DNA of 64,000 nucleotides from Leuconostoc miyukkimchii (GCF_019656055.1 NZ_BPKY01000004.1:1-64000), one strand, 5' to 3'. Numbered from the stretch's first letter, positions 47,110 to 56,397 are shown. Notes: generated by a model from the sequence alone, not told the origin. Program-made: numbers and translations.

Positions 47110-47847
47110 GTGGGAACATTAATTATCAATGAATTTCGAAAACTTAAGAGATGTGACGTTTTATTCGTATTTTTTATATCTCTCATCTTCACTGATTTAC
47201 TTGCGGTGTTTCAATTATATAGTGGTAATGAGCAATCAGTTTATAACTACACTGATTTTATGAATATTGTCATATGGGATACTTTTAGTTTAGTTTTACC
47301 TGCAATGATTGTTATTTTTAGTAATTATTTAATTAATCTTGAAAATATTTCAGGAGCACTCAAGAATAACTTAACTTGCGCAGTTTCTGTTAGTCAATTA
47401 TATGCTAGTAAGCTAATTATCTTATGCTTAATCAACTTGGCGTTTGCTTTGTCAAATGCCTTCTTAACATACTTGCTATTTCTATTTTTACCACACCGGA
47501 GCGAACCATTGTATAGTTCTTTTAGTGTAATGGTTCAGTTACTTGGTACTAGTTTCGGTGTTTTTATAGCTGTTTTACCAATTATAATATTGTTTATTCG
47601 TCAAGCATCGTCCTATTTAAACGTTGTCGTTGCCTTTGTCTATGGTTTCATTGGTGTCTTTGTAGCTGGGCAAAATCTACAAGACTTTTATCCAGTGACC
47701 GCTTTTTTAAAAATTGTTAATTATAATAATGGGTCATTAATTTATCATGGAAATACAAGTTATATAACTGTATTCATAGTATTGTTATGTTCAATAATCA
47801 TCTGGATACTGGTGGCACAAGGTTTAAATAACACCGATTACTCATAA
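47110..47847 (+). CDS. LanG/MutG-type immunity ABC permease
   Basis: 245 residues from GTG 47110, three nt after the previous stop. INEFRKLKRCDVLFVFF again matches the immunity-permease N-terminal pattern and about six helices follow. With LanF- and LanE-like partners it gives a complete three-gene exporter. No terminator is obvious in the 47848-48315 gap. Confidence 0.8.
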   Translation: MGTLIINEFRKLKRCDVLFVFFISLIFTDLLAVFQLYSGNEQSVYNYTDFMNIVIWDTFSLVLPAMIVIFSNYLINLENISGALKNNLTCAVSVSQLYASKLIILCLINLAFALSNAFLTYLLFLFLPHRSEPLYSSFSVMVQLLGTSFGVFIAVLPIIILFIRQASSYLNVVVAFVYGFIGVFVAGQNLQDFYPVTAFLKIVNYNNGSLIYHGNTSYITVFIVLLCSIIIWILVAQGLNNTDYS

Positions 47848-48315
47848 TACTTTGGGTCAAATCACAAGAACAGTATTAACTTTACTTTCAAAAAGTTAGA
47901 TTTTAATTTTTGAGTTGAGAAACATGATTCTGTTTTGAAGGATGCATTTGTGTTAAAAGAACTTGTGAGTGGTTATTGATAAGACATAATATTTTTGATT
48001 GGTAGATAAGCACTAAGGGACTAAAAAAACAATATTAATTTAAATGGGTAAATTAACATTGTCTTTTTAGTTATGGGTACTCACAAGACCATGAGCAACG
48101 ATATTGAAAATTTGCTTAAGCGACATTAAATTAAAACAAGAATTTTTCTTTCCTCCCAGTACCCCAAATGGTATTAATTGGTTCAACACCGAAAGCAAGC
48201 ATCAGAATAAATGTCCAGAAAGTTATCGGGTTTCTTCATTTTTTCGCATTTTAATTATATTTCTTCATGAGGTAAGCGTGAAAATACATTATGAAAAACT
48301 AGGTAGCTCTCTAAG
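47848..48315. other. 468-nt gap after the LanFEG-like operon
   Basis: AT-rich. The only structure of note is a minus-strand frame at 48131-48235 that looks like the end of a membrane protein gene (listed separately). No promoter, terminator or intact gene could be supported in the rest. Confidence 0.4.
48131..48235 (-). pseudogene. Possible remnant of a small membrane protein gene
   Basis: A stop-bounded minus-strand frame reads RNPITFWTFILMLAFGVEP and ends NTIWGTGRKEKFLF. It has one hydrophobic segment and protein-like composition but no start with a ribosome site. It may be the 3' end of a lost gene. Low confidence; no family recognised. Confidence 0.3.
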
Positions 48316-48795
48316 TTACTTAATGATTATAAATGCAAGAAGGTTTTTTATCTTCTTTGGCCAAGTATATTTAAAATCCATAGTATTAGACGCATCAAAT
48401 TTGTTTAACATAAACAACACGCGGACATTTAGCAAGAAGACAATCCAAATGACCCAACCAATCCATCCAAGCTTAATAACATTGAATAAGTCTAGTAAGT
48501 CTACTACCAACAAAATATTAACAATCACTAATATGTTCCGATAGATGGGCTTTAAATTCTTTTTAACTGTTTGTTTTTCCAAAAATAAGCGCATTTGCTT
48601 GTCTTCTCGCAATATTTCATCTATGGAAAATTTAAAATAATCACTTAATTTAATTAAGGTCATAATGTCGGGATAGCTATTACCATTTTCCCAACTAGAT
48701 ATTGTTTGTCTAGTGATAAAAAAATCATCAGCAATTTTTTGTTGTGTTAGATTCATGCCCAAACGAGCAACTTTTAGTTTTTGTCCAAAATTCAT
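48316..48795 (-). CDS. XRE-family regulator with membrane C-terminus
   Basis: 159 residues. HTH_3 domain (about 3-60): LKVARLGMNLTQQKIADDFF then ITRQTISSWENGNSYPDIM. Two hydrophobic segments (about 88-105 and 110-130) and a basic tail. It has the same architecture as the regulator at 43.8 kb on the opposite side of the LanFEG-like genes, so one or both may control that operon. Confidence 0.8.
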   Translation of the reverse strand: MNFGQKLKVARLGMNLTQQKIADDFFITRQTISSWENGNSYPDIMTLIKLSDYFKFSIDEILREDKQMRLFLEKQTVKKNLKPIYRNILVIVNILLVVDLLDLFNVIKLGWIGWVIWIVFLLNVRVLFMLNKFDASNTMDFKYTWPKKIKNLLAFIIIK

Positions 48796-49030
48796 AGTTT
48801 TCTCCTAAACGTATTATTTCAATCCTAATTGAATAAGTAAAGCAAATATTATTTGCTAGCATTAAAAGCTATCATATTAACTAAAATTGACTTGATATAA
48901 CCTAAATTCATACAGTCAGTTTACCGTAAGACAGTAGGGTGAGCTGTATTGGGAGGTTTAGAAGTATCATAAAAACTGTTCTATTAATTATTTGTCACCA
49001 GTGGCGTAAATTTTATAAAACGATCACATT
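48796..49030. other. Intergenic region upstream of the minus-strand XRE gene
   Basis: Part of a 338-nt gap to the LRR gene. It must hold the XRE promoter; no strong hexamer pair stands out. No coding frame with a ribosome site was seen. Confidence 0.35.
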
Positions 49031-49070
49031 AAAAGCACACTGTTTGAAAATTTTCAGACAGTGTGCTTTT
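49031..49070. terminator. Hairpin terminator downstream of the LRR protein gene
   Basis: 13-bp arms AAAAGCACACTGT and ACAGTGTGCTTTT plus an inner GAAAATTTTC palindrome. On the minus strand it follows the LRR gene by about 60 nt. Confidence 0.7.
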
Positions 49071-49133
49071 AGATTTTATAACCTATATCTGCATATGAGT
49101 TATTCATTAACGGGCATAGTAATTTTTTACTGT

Positions 49134-50765
49134 TTAATTTAACATATAGCCACTGTTCGCATCAAAGTAGTGTATACGACCATCTTTTAACTTCACGGAA
49201 CCACCCTTAACTTGTGTACCATCTGGATTAAAGTAATAAGTGTGCCCATCAATGACTTGTAGACCAGTTACTGGCAGCCCATTATTACCAAAATATTGCC
49301 ATTTGCCATTACTCATTTCAACGAATTGGTTCTTCAACTGACTGGTTTTTTGTGAATTAGTTATACCAAAAGGATACAAAATGGCTGAGATATTTTTCTC
49401 TGAACTTGTGCTCGTAACCATCGCTGTCAACTTTTGTGCACGGCTATTATTAAACGAATTACCAGCAAAAGCGCCAGAACCAACGCGTTGGATATTAGCT
49501 GGTAAAGTGACATCTGTGATTTGGTTATCAATAAATGTACCGTCACCGATTGTTTGTAGTGTGTTGGGTAGTGAAATACCTGTTAGTTTATTATCGGCAA
49601 AAACAAAATCATTTAATGCGCTCAAGTTGTTATTAGGTAAGCTAATGTTGGTGATATTATTTGAGGCAAAAGCATACCAACCTATTCCTGAAATATTATT
49701 ATTTAGGCTATTTGGTAAAGTGAGTTTATTTGAAATCTGGTTATCATAAAAGGCAAAGTTGCCAATTGTTTTTAAGTTTGTAGCCTTGGAAAAATCAACA
49801 CCAACAATACCTAATGATTTAAAAGCATTATCAGCAATTTTAGTGACATAAGATGGTATAACGATGGTTTTACCAAGGGTTGTCGTACCAGATTTTACAC
49901 CAGTAATTACTGTATGATCGTTGTTGTCATAGGTAAAGCTATTTGTATTGTCTATCTTGCCAGGCGTTCCAGCGCTATAATTTTGATGCTTTAATGCGTA
50001 TTGCTTAGCGATAGTAGCTGCTTGACCAGTATTGCCACCAAATGCTTCATAACCGTACCAACGAATAGGTTGATGCCCACTACTGTCTAACAAATTATTT
50101 GGTAAAACGGATACTTGCGATGATTGATTACCATAGAAAGCACCAGAACCTACGCTTAAGCTATTTGTGTTTTGAATCGTTGTCAGATTAACGTTATGTA
50201 AATTATCTCCAGCAAACACCCAATCACCGAGGGATGTTATTGTTTTTGGAAATGTTACAGTCTGCAGTGTTGGGTTATTTGCGAAAGCACCGTCATTAAT
50301 ATGTGTCACACCATTTGCAAAAGTCAAAGAAGAAATGGTATTGTCATAAAAAATATACCAGCCTAAATTGTTGTCATCAAGTTTAGGATACTGAACCGAG
50401 GTTAGCAAATTTTTAGCGAATGCAAAATCACCGATAGATTTCAAGTGAGTTGCTGAACTGAAATCGACACTGCTGATTCCTTGATTATAAAATGCCGTAT
50501 TAGCAATACTCGTTACATTACTTGGAATCACGACATTGGCACCTATGTGCCGAGATTTACCGTCCGAAAATCCGTATAAAACATTATTTTGTATTTTTAA
50601 TGCTGTTTGCGGTACAGTATCTGCATTAATTGTTACCCTATGGATTAATGTATCGCTAACGATACAAGTTAGAATAAATAATATGTTAATCAGAAAAACT
50701 TTCTTTCCCAAAACATGTTTGTATAATTTATTGTGATCATATATTGCTCTATTGCTATAAATCAT
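49134..50765 (-). CDS. LRR_5 (BspA-like) surface protein with KxYKxGKxW-like signal and glucan-binding repeats
   Basis: 543 residues from ATG 50765, set by AAGGGGG 7 nt upstream; a longer in-frame start at 50843 has no such site. Residues 13-23 read KLYKHVLGKKV before a hydrophobic segment (about 23-41), a degenerate form of the KxYKxGKxW signal associated with accessory Sec export. The middle (about 60-480) has two blocks of BspA-type leucine-rich repeats (LKSIGDFAFA, VTHINDGAFANN and similar). The last ~60 residues hold cell-wall/glucan-binding repeats (GKWQYFGNNGLPVTG, GHTYYFNPDGT, GRIHYFDANSG). Likely a secreted, glucan- or wall-bound adhesin. Confidence 0.82.
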   Translation of the reverse strand: MIYSNRAIYDHNKLYKHVLGKKVFLINILFILTCIVSDTLIHRVTINADTVPQTALKIQNNVLYGFSDGKSRHIGANVVIPSNVTSIANTAFYNQGISSVDFSSATHLKSIGDFAFAKNLLTSVQYPKLDDNNLGWYIFYDNTISSLTFANGVTHINDGAFANNPTLQTVTFPKTITSLGDWVFAGDNLHNVNLTTIQNTNSLSVGSGAFYGNQSSQVSVLPNNLLDSSGHQPIRWYGYEAFGGNTGQAATIAKQYALKHQNYSAGTPGKIDNTNSFTYDNNDHTVITGVKSGTTTLGKTIVIPSYVTKIADNAFKSLGIVGVDFSKATNLKTIGNFAFYDNQISNKLTLPNSLNNNISGIGWYAFASNNITNISLPNNNLSALNDFVFADNKLTGISLPNTLQTIGDGTFIDNQITDVTLPANIQRVGSGAFAGNSFNNSRAQKLTAMVTSTSSEKNISAILYPFGITNSQKTSQLKNQFVEMSNGKWQYFGNNGLPVTGLQVIDGHTYYFNPDGTQVKGGSVKLKDGRIHYFDANSGYMLN

Positions 50766-50933
50766 TTTCCAGCCCCCTTGATTAAAATTGAAATCGCATA
50801 TATCAATGCTTCGCAGTGCGATTTCACTTTTATTATAGAACATAAAATGTTGAGGGTAAAATACTTTGCTCAGAAGTCAAAGGTTACAACCAAACCTGTG
50901 TAATCATGTTAAATGATATTTAGTGTCACTATT

Positions 50934-51398
50934 TTATGTCGTCTTGTTTTGAATAAAGGTCTTAATATTTTCATTCATACAAGCAGCCATTATGCCAGAA
51001 AGTAGTAAACTAAAAGCGATTGCAATACCTAAATCAATTAGGATATGCCGAAATAAGTGTCGGTTTAAATCCAAATCAACATTTAAAAGGAACCACAGCA
51101 GTGCTGTATTAATAAAATACACTAAAAACAGCTTCAGTTTAGAAAATATCATAGTGTCAGTTGAAGCTAAAGGTTTAAAAAATAGATACATTGAATAAAT
51201 TGTCCATAATGCAACAATTTCAATCAGTAGCATTCTTAAAAAGTTAACTACAATTAAATCAGAGTCAAAGTTTATTAACAAACTAAGCAATGGTAAAGTA
51301 ATACAAAACCACTGCCACTTATGTAAATAGTTACCAAAGTTTGCTGTTTTTAAAAATAGCATTTGTTCGTTGAATTTATTTTGATTTATTGCGTCCAA
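50934..51398 (-). CDS. Four-helix membrane protein, unknown
   Basis: 154 residues with hydrophobic segments at about 30-48, 53-73, 86-106 and 118-140, and a short hydrophilic C-terminus. No family recognised. Upstream reads GGGGGCGC before the ATG. It lies between the LRR gene and a PH-domain-like remnant. Confidence 0.6.
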   Translation of the reverse strand: MDAINQNKFNEQMLFLKTANFGNYLHKWQWFCITLPLLSLLINFDSDLIVVNFLRMLLIEIVALWTIYSMYLFFKPLASTDTMIFSKLKLFLVYFINTALLWFLLNVDLDLNRHLFRHILIDLGIAIAFSLLLSGIMAACMNENIKTFIQNKTT

Positions 51399-51490
51399 AA
51401 TGCGCCCCCTTAAGTCATTACTTTTGTCTGATATTTATTTCAGAACAAACTTAGTATACCAAAACAAGACATTATTGTGAAATTAACCAA

Positions 51491-51685
51491 AGGGTACTCG
51501 GAGCATCTCTTCCGGAATACTGGTCTGGTAGTTTTAAAAAAGATGGCGAAGAAAGCTTCTTTAATATTAGAAGAGAGAATAAGCCAGTAGTGATTCAGTT
51601 AAAAAATGAAAAATATACGCGTTTAATTTTAGGTGTTGATGATCCAGAGAATGTTGTTGATTTAATCAATAACAATATTAATTAA
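51491..51685 (+). pseudogene. 3' remnant of a PH-domain-like protein gene
   Basis: One open frame gives RVLGASLPEYWSGSFKKDG, EESFFNIRRENKPVV, YTRLILGVDDPENVVDLIN and a TAA stop. This resembles the C-terminal part of bacterial PH-domain proteins often found in lactic acid bacteria. There is no start codon or ribosome site and the N-terminal half is absent, so it is a 5'-truncated remnant. It sits in a 419-nt gap otherwise holding only the terminator below. Confidence 0.65.
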
Positions 51686-51694
51686 ATAGAACAC

Positions 51695-51731
51695 AAAAGA
51701 TCACATATCGTATAAAGATGTGTGATCTTTT
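51695..51731. terminator. Hairpin terminator between the PH-like remnant and the MFS pseudogene
   Basis: 11-bp arms AAAAGATCACA and TGTGATCTTTT with a 15-nt loop. T-rich on both strands. Confidence 0.7.
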
Positions 51732-51817
51732 AAAATCTTGTGCTCTTATTATTTTTAAGTTGATTAACAACTGTCCCAAAGGATAATTTGCATGGTTTAA
51801 TATCAACAGTTTTCTTG

Positions 51818-52582
51818 TCAATTTATATTATTTTGTAAAAATTTTCTGTCAAACACTATACTAAGACTAAGGATCAAGAGTACTAGTGACAAAGCTATTC
51901 CCCAGTTAACTCTAATGCTACTGGTTATATTATTTGATAGTAAGTTCATTACGGTAGAACCAATCGCTGTGCCACTAGCAATTGCAATGTTTTGAACCAT
52001 TCTTTGTAACGAACCAAGGCTTCCTTGTTCATTTTGGTTACCAATGTTCATAATAGTTGCAATATTGGCTGGCTGAAATATACCACCACCTATGCCATAA
52101 ACAAACAAGAAACAGGTCATGATCAGTGCAGGCCACTGATAGTTCATAGTTAGTAGTCCTACCAACGAGGCACAGATAGCAAATAGTCCCCAAAAACTGA
52201 AAGCACTATTGTGCATACCATGGTTCAATTGACCAGAAATTCTGGAAAAGATGACCAAACCAAGCGGGGCACCTAAGACCAACAAACCAGTTAAACCAAC
52301 ATTTAAGTTCATTATTTTCTCAAATACAAATGGTGGTAAAAGAAAAATCATTGCTGATGAAAAACCAAAAACAAATGTTTGTCCTAAATAAAGCCATGCT
52401 TTTGGATTAGTATTTAGCGTTTTGAAATTAATTAGGGGTGTTTTTTTTCTAATTTCGAATAAGTAAAAAATAATGATAAGAATCACACCTAAAAGTATTA
52501 ACGATAAAGCAAGGGTTAAATTTTTAGGATTGCTTAATAAAGAAAATCCAGCTAATAAAGATATTACCAACAAAGAGTTCAA
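51818..52582 (-). pseudogene. DHA2-type MFS efflux pump, C-terminal fragment
   Basis: 254 codons from a TTG (NSLLVISLLAGFSLLSNPKN). About eight hydrophobic segments, the second half of a 14-helix EmrB/QacA pump. It is continuous with the upstream fragment if one A is restored to the A8 run at 52615-52622 (minus strand): the joined sequence then reads EKKIRNYFDIWGSILNSLLV, a normal inter-domain loop. Read alone it has no proper ribosome site. Confidence 0.8.
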
Positions 52583-53187
52583 AATACTTCCCCAAATATC
52601 AAAGTAATTGCGAATTTTTTTTCTGAAATGGTTTTTATTAGTAAATAATTACACGCCACTCCTAAAACTACAAAAGGAACATTTATCCAAAATATTAACC
52701 GCCATAAGCCCATAGACAAGAACAATCCACCAATTGATGGTCCAAGAACTGGACCTAAACCAATCATAATTCCCAGGATTCCTAGAGCATTGGAAATAAA
52801 TTTACGATCAACTAGCGTAGTAATTAAGGCAGCGGAAGTTGCTTGAAGAGCAGCTGCCCCAATTCCTTGAATTGCTCGAAATAGAATCAGTTCAAAAATA
52901 TTATTAGCTGTACCACATAAAATGGATCCTAAACCAAAAAGGATCAAGCCAATTAATGAAATTTTTAGCTTTCCAAATTGATCACTTAAGTAGCCAAAGG
53001 GTAGAATCAAAATCGATAAACTCAATGTGTAGCTCACGACGCTCAGAGCGGATAAGCTTGCCGAAACATTAAATTCTTTTTGAAAAAAAGGTAAAGCAAC
53101 ATTAATAATTCCTGTGTCTAATGTTGACAGTAACATGCCCATACCTGAAATGGTGATAATAAATATATTTCTCGTTCTAATTGTCAT
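52579..53187 (-). pseudogene. DHA2-type MFS efflux pump, N-terminal fragment
   Basis: 202 codons. First six helices of a 14-helix drug:H+ antiporter: LDTGIINVALPFFQKEF is the DHA2 motif D1 region, YLSDQFGKLKISLIG motif A, RAIQGIGAAALQATSAAL motif B, LGILGIMIGLGPVLGPSIGG motif C. It ends KKFAITLIFGEVF after a one-base loss in the poly-A tract. Divergent from the ArsR-type regulator, which suggests inducible efflux when the gene was intact. Confidence 0.82.
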
Positions 53188-53289
53188 TTAATTACATGCC
53201 GCCTTTTCTTTATCTATAATGGTATGTTAGAATAAAAATAATTTATATTCAAACGATTTCTAAATTTTGAAATTAAAAAAGGAAGCTTT

Positions 53290-54399
53290 ATGGCAATCAA
53301 TGTTAAATTTAGTCCCTACGCACTTCAGAATAATGAAACACTTATTCAGCGGGTCCAATTTGTTTATTCACCATTAAATGAATTATTTCGTAGTTTACAT
53401 GTTTTGTTAAATCCACGTCATCATGGAATGAATATTGATTGGGCACTAGACATTCAAAAGAAATTGCCTAATAATTTTTTTAATAATTTACACTACTTTT
53501 CTCTACTTTATGATCTCGAGGTACCATCTTTTTTATTTAATGATTTTGAAAAAATAAGTTCTAATTTGGATCAAGAAATTGAACAGTTAAGTCACCACCT
53601 ATCTCAGGTCAATCCTAGTGACATAATAAGTATTTTAGAAAAAATTGTGCATGATCGAAATAATCAATTTATACCTACATTGGCTAAAAATTTGGAATGG
53701 CAAGGATTCACACTAAATTCGTCTTGTGAACTAATAGATGATTTAAAAAAAGACCCACATGAGGTCTATCAACACTTACTGAGTTTTGTTCAAAATTATC
53801 GTAAACAAGTTTTTGATAAAATTTGGGAGGAAAAAGGCTTAGAGAAATTCCTAAAAAACGAAATAAAACAGCAATCTATTTATTTAAGTAGTTATGGATT
53901 TAATAATTTGATTGACCATTTACAAGTTGATCGAATTTTTTGGCAAAAAAAACAGTTAGTAATTGTTAAGCCCTTTGAGAAAAAAATCCAATTAACTGAT
54001 CAAGATGTCGTTTTATTTATACCCAGTTATTTCATATGGCCCCACTTATTTGTTAATCAATTCAAACATGGTATCGTAATTTGTTACGATGCCCTTAACA
54101 AACTAGAAACTAGTATTAATCCTCAGCAACTTGCAACGGTCTTCAATGCATTAAGTGATGTTATTAGATTAAAGATTATGAAGTACTTATCTGATCGTCC
54201 TAGTACTACGCAAGCGTTAGGTCAAATTTTGATTATGAGTGATTCTACAGTATCACATCATTTGAAACTACTGAAAGAAGCTGGATTAGTGATAACTCAC
54301 AAACAGGGAAAATTTGTATTGTATGAGCCGACTCCAACTGTTAATGATTTAATACCAGGATTTTATAGTTATTTAGAAAGTAACTCATTACAAAAATAA
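53290..54399 (+). CDS. ArsR-type HTH regulator with DUF5937-like N-terminus
   Basis: 369 residues. The N-terminal ~270 residues resemble DUF5937 (FSPYALQNNETLIQRVQFVYSPLNELF); the C-terminus is an ArsR winged helix (VFNALSDVIRLKIMKYLSD, TTQALGQILIMSDSTVSHHLKLLKEAGLV). Divergent from the broken MFS pump with a 102-nt shared promoter region, so it probably regulated that pump. GGAAGC precedes the ATG. Confidence 0.82.
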   Translation: MAINVKFSPYALQNNETLIQRVQFVYSPLNELFRSLHVLLNPRHHGMNIDWALDIQKKLPNNFFNNLHYFSLLYDLEVPSFLFNDFEKISSNLDQEIEQLSHHLSQVNPSDIISILEKIVHDRNNQFIPTLAKNLEWQGFTLNSSCELIDDLKKDPHEVYQHLLSFVQNYRKQVFDKIWEEKGLEKFLKNEIKQQSIYLSSYGFNNLIDHLQVDRIFWQKKQLVIVKPFEKKIQLTDQDVVLFIPSYFIWPHLFVNQFKHGIVICYDALNKLETSINPQQLATVFNALSDVIRLKIMKYLSDRPSTTQALGQILIMSDSTVSHHLKLLKEAGLVITHKQGKFVLYEPTPTVNDLIPGFYSYLESNSLQK

Positions 54400-54463
54400 A
54401 TTGGCTATTCTTTTTGATATCGTAGACACATAAGTATCATTTGTTATTTAATCTGAATAGGCG

Positions 54464-56233
54464 TCAAACGTTTCTCTTCTTATCAGTCCAGATAGATAAT
54501 GGCACACAAAGTAAGGTGAGGATGCCAGTTAGTAGGAATACTTTATCAAATGCATGCGATATTTCGTTATTTTTGGTTTCTTTTATTTCATCTAAAGCCT
54601 GTGTTAATTCATCTTTTTGAGCCAATAATTTAATTGCAGTTAGAACTTTATCTTGACCAAGAATCAATGGTGAAACATAACGTGATAATTGTGGTACATT
54701 TGCAATTTCCTTAGCACCATCATTGAGTTTAGTGTTGGCATCATAAAGCTTGCGGTAATTAGAGTTAGGTTTAGGTAGTGGGAGTTCCGTTGTCTGTTCA
54801 GCTGCCTTTTTAACATTTTGTTTGATTGATGCTTGTTTTCCTGAGATATCACTACTGCTTTTGCTATATTTAAAGTTTTTCTGTATTTCATCATGAAAGA
54901 CATGTTTAACATTTTTTGATAAATTACGCGTTCTGATTTGATGATTTGCTGCTGATTTAATGTTTGATCTTGCATCTGCAATGTTATTATTTAATGCGGT
55001 CACTAACAGTGCCATACCAATAGCTTGACCAATATAACGTGATGCATTAACCACACCAGAACCTATGCCAGTCTTGTTAGCAGGTAGAAATTTAACTGAT
55101 GAGGTAAAAGACATTGCGGTAAATCCAAGTCCCAAACCTATAATAATATTGCACCCGATAATAACTGCAGCCGATGTTTCGTAACGAATTACACTCAGCA
55201 TCAACAGCCCACCGGTCGTAATAATAAGACCTACAGCAATCAAAAGTCTAGAAGAAATTTTGCGATACATTTTTGTTGCAGCAATCATGCCAATAGCAAT
55301 GAACAAAGAAGTTGGAATGATTAAATAAGAAGCATGAAGTGCTGAATAATGCCGTACATTTTGTAGAAAATAATTCAATATTAGAGAAGGGGCAATGATA
55401 GCAAATCCAAAAATTGCGTAAATAATACTAGAAGCGGTGAAAGTTTTTTCTTTGAAGAGATTAAGATCGATCGTAGGTTCTTTTACTTTTAATTCGGTGA
55501 TAATAAATAAAATCAAGCTAATGATAGAAATAGTGAACGCGATGATAATAGTTGTTGACGTCCAACCATAATTTCTACCTTTCAAAAGACTAAAAGTTAG
55601 CCCACCCATGAAAAGAATGAGTAATATCATGCCAGCCCAATCGACGCTTCTCAACACTGAGCGATCATATGATTCTTTCGTGCCAATAAAAATAGCAATA
55701 AAAGCTATTATAGCGATGGGAACATTAATTCCAAAAATCCAGTGATAAGTGGCAGAATTAATAATTATACCACCAATAGCAGGACCAGCAGCTGCGGCAA
55801 CTGCTGAAAAAGCGCCAACGGCGGCTGCAACTTTACTTGTGTTTTCTTTACCGAACAGTTCAAGTCCCATTGGCAAAACGATAGGCGTCATAATTGCACC
55901 ACCGATCCCTTGAAAAAACCGATAAATAATTAAGAGTGAGAGAGAATTGGCGGTCATGCAGGCAAAAGAAAATCCGCCAAAAAGAACGATGCCAATTAGC
56001 ATAACAATCTTACGACCATAAATGTCCGCTAACTTTGAAGCAGTTATTATGAATGCAGCCATAGCCAGAACATATATGGTACCTACCCAACTGGCGTCAG
56101 TGAGACCGGCGTTTAAATCGGTCATAATATCAGGCAGTGCAATATTAACGATTGTCGCATCTAATGCGCCCATAAACACGGCTAAAATCAGACCAGTAAA
56201 GCCTATGATTTTTAATTTTTTGGTATTTTGCAT
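54464..56233 (-). CDS. DHA2-family 14-helix MFS drug efflux transporter
   Basis: 589 residues. ALDATIVNIALPDIMTDL (motif D1), KLADIYGRKIVMLIG (motif A), YRFFQGIGGAIMTPIVLPMG (motif B) and AAAGPAIGGIIIN (motif C). An unusually long hydrophilic insertion (about 415-560, Lys/Ser/Asn-rich) lies before the last helix and should be extracytoplasmic. Divergent from a TetR regulator, with an operator-like palindrome between them, so induction by drugs or other toxic compounds is likely. No strong terminator follows. Confidence 0.88.
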   Translation of the reverse strand: MQNTKKLKIIGFTGLILAVFMGALDATIVNIALPDIMTDLNAGLTDASWVGTIYVLAMAAFIITASKLADIYGRKIVMLIGIVLFGGFSFACMTANSLSLLIIYRFFQGIGGAIMTPIVLPMGLELFGKENTSKVAAAVGAFSAVAAAAGPAIGGIIINSATYHWIFGINVPIAIIAFIAIFIGTKESYDRSVLRSVDWAGMILLILFMGGLTFSLLKGRNYGWTSTTIIIAFTISIISLILFIITELKVKEPTIDLNLFKEKTFTASSIIYAIFGFAIIAPSLILNYFLQNVRHYSALHASYLIIPTSLFIAIGMIAATKMYRKISSRLLIAVGLIITTGGLLMLSVIRYETSAAVIIGCNIIIGLGLGFTAMSFTSSVKFLPANKTGIGSGVVNASRYIGQAIGMALLVTALNNNIADARSNIKSAANHQIRTRNLSKNVKHVFHDEIQKNFKYSKSSSDISGKQASIKQNVKKAAEQTTELPLPKPNSNYRKLYDANTKLNDGAKEIANVPQLSRYVSPLILGQDKVLTAIKLLAQKDELTQALDEIKETKNNEISHAFDKVFLLTGILTLLCVPLSIWTDKKRNV

Positions 56234-56271
56234 AAATATTCTCCTTTGCTATTAGCAATATATTTTCATTA

Positions 56272-56301
56272 TTGACACACGTGTGCCAAATGTTCTAAGA
56301 T
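56272..56301 (+). promoter_or_regulatory. TetR-type operator over the regulator promoter
   Basis: TTGaCACACGTGTGcCAA (56272-56289) is a near-perfect 18-bp palindrome. It contains TTGACA as -35 for the plus-strand TetR gene (-10 TAAGAT at 56296-56301, 18-bp spacing). It lies 39 nt from the efflux start codon, so it can control both genes. Confidence 0.65.
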
Positions 56302-56397
56302 AAATATAAGATAAGAAATTTTAAAAATCAATCATGTCATACAAATTTTAACTCTTGTCACAAAAAACAGAATATGCCACGAACAAGGAGCGTTGAT

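Noticed and set aside
48104-48544. 146-codon plus-strand open frame
   Set aside because: Mostly antisense to the XRE gene at 48316-48795; no ribosome site and unprotein-like sequence.
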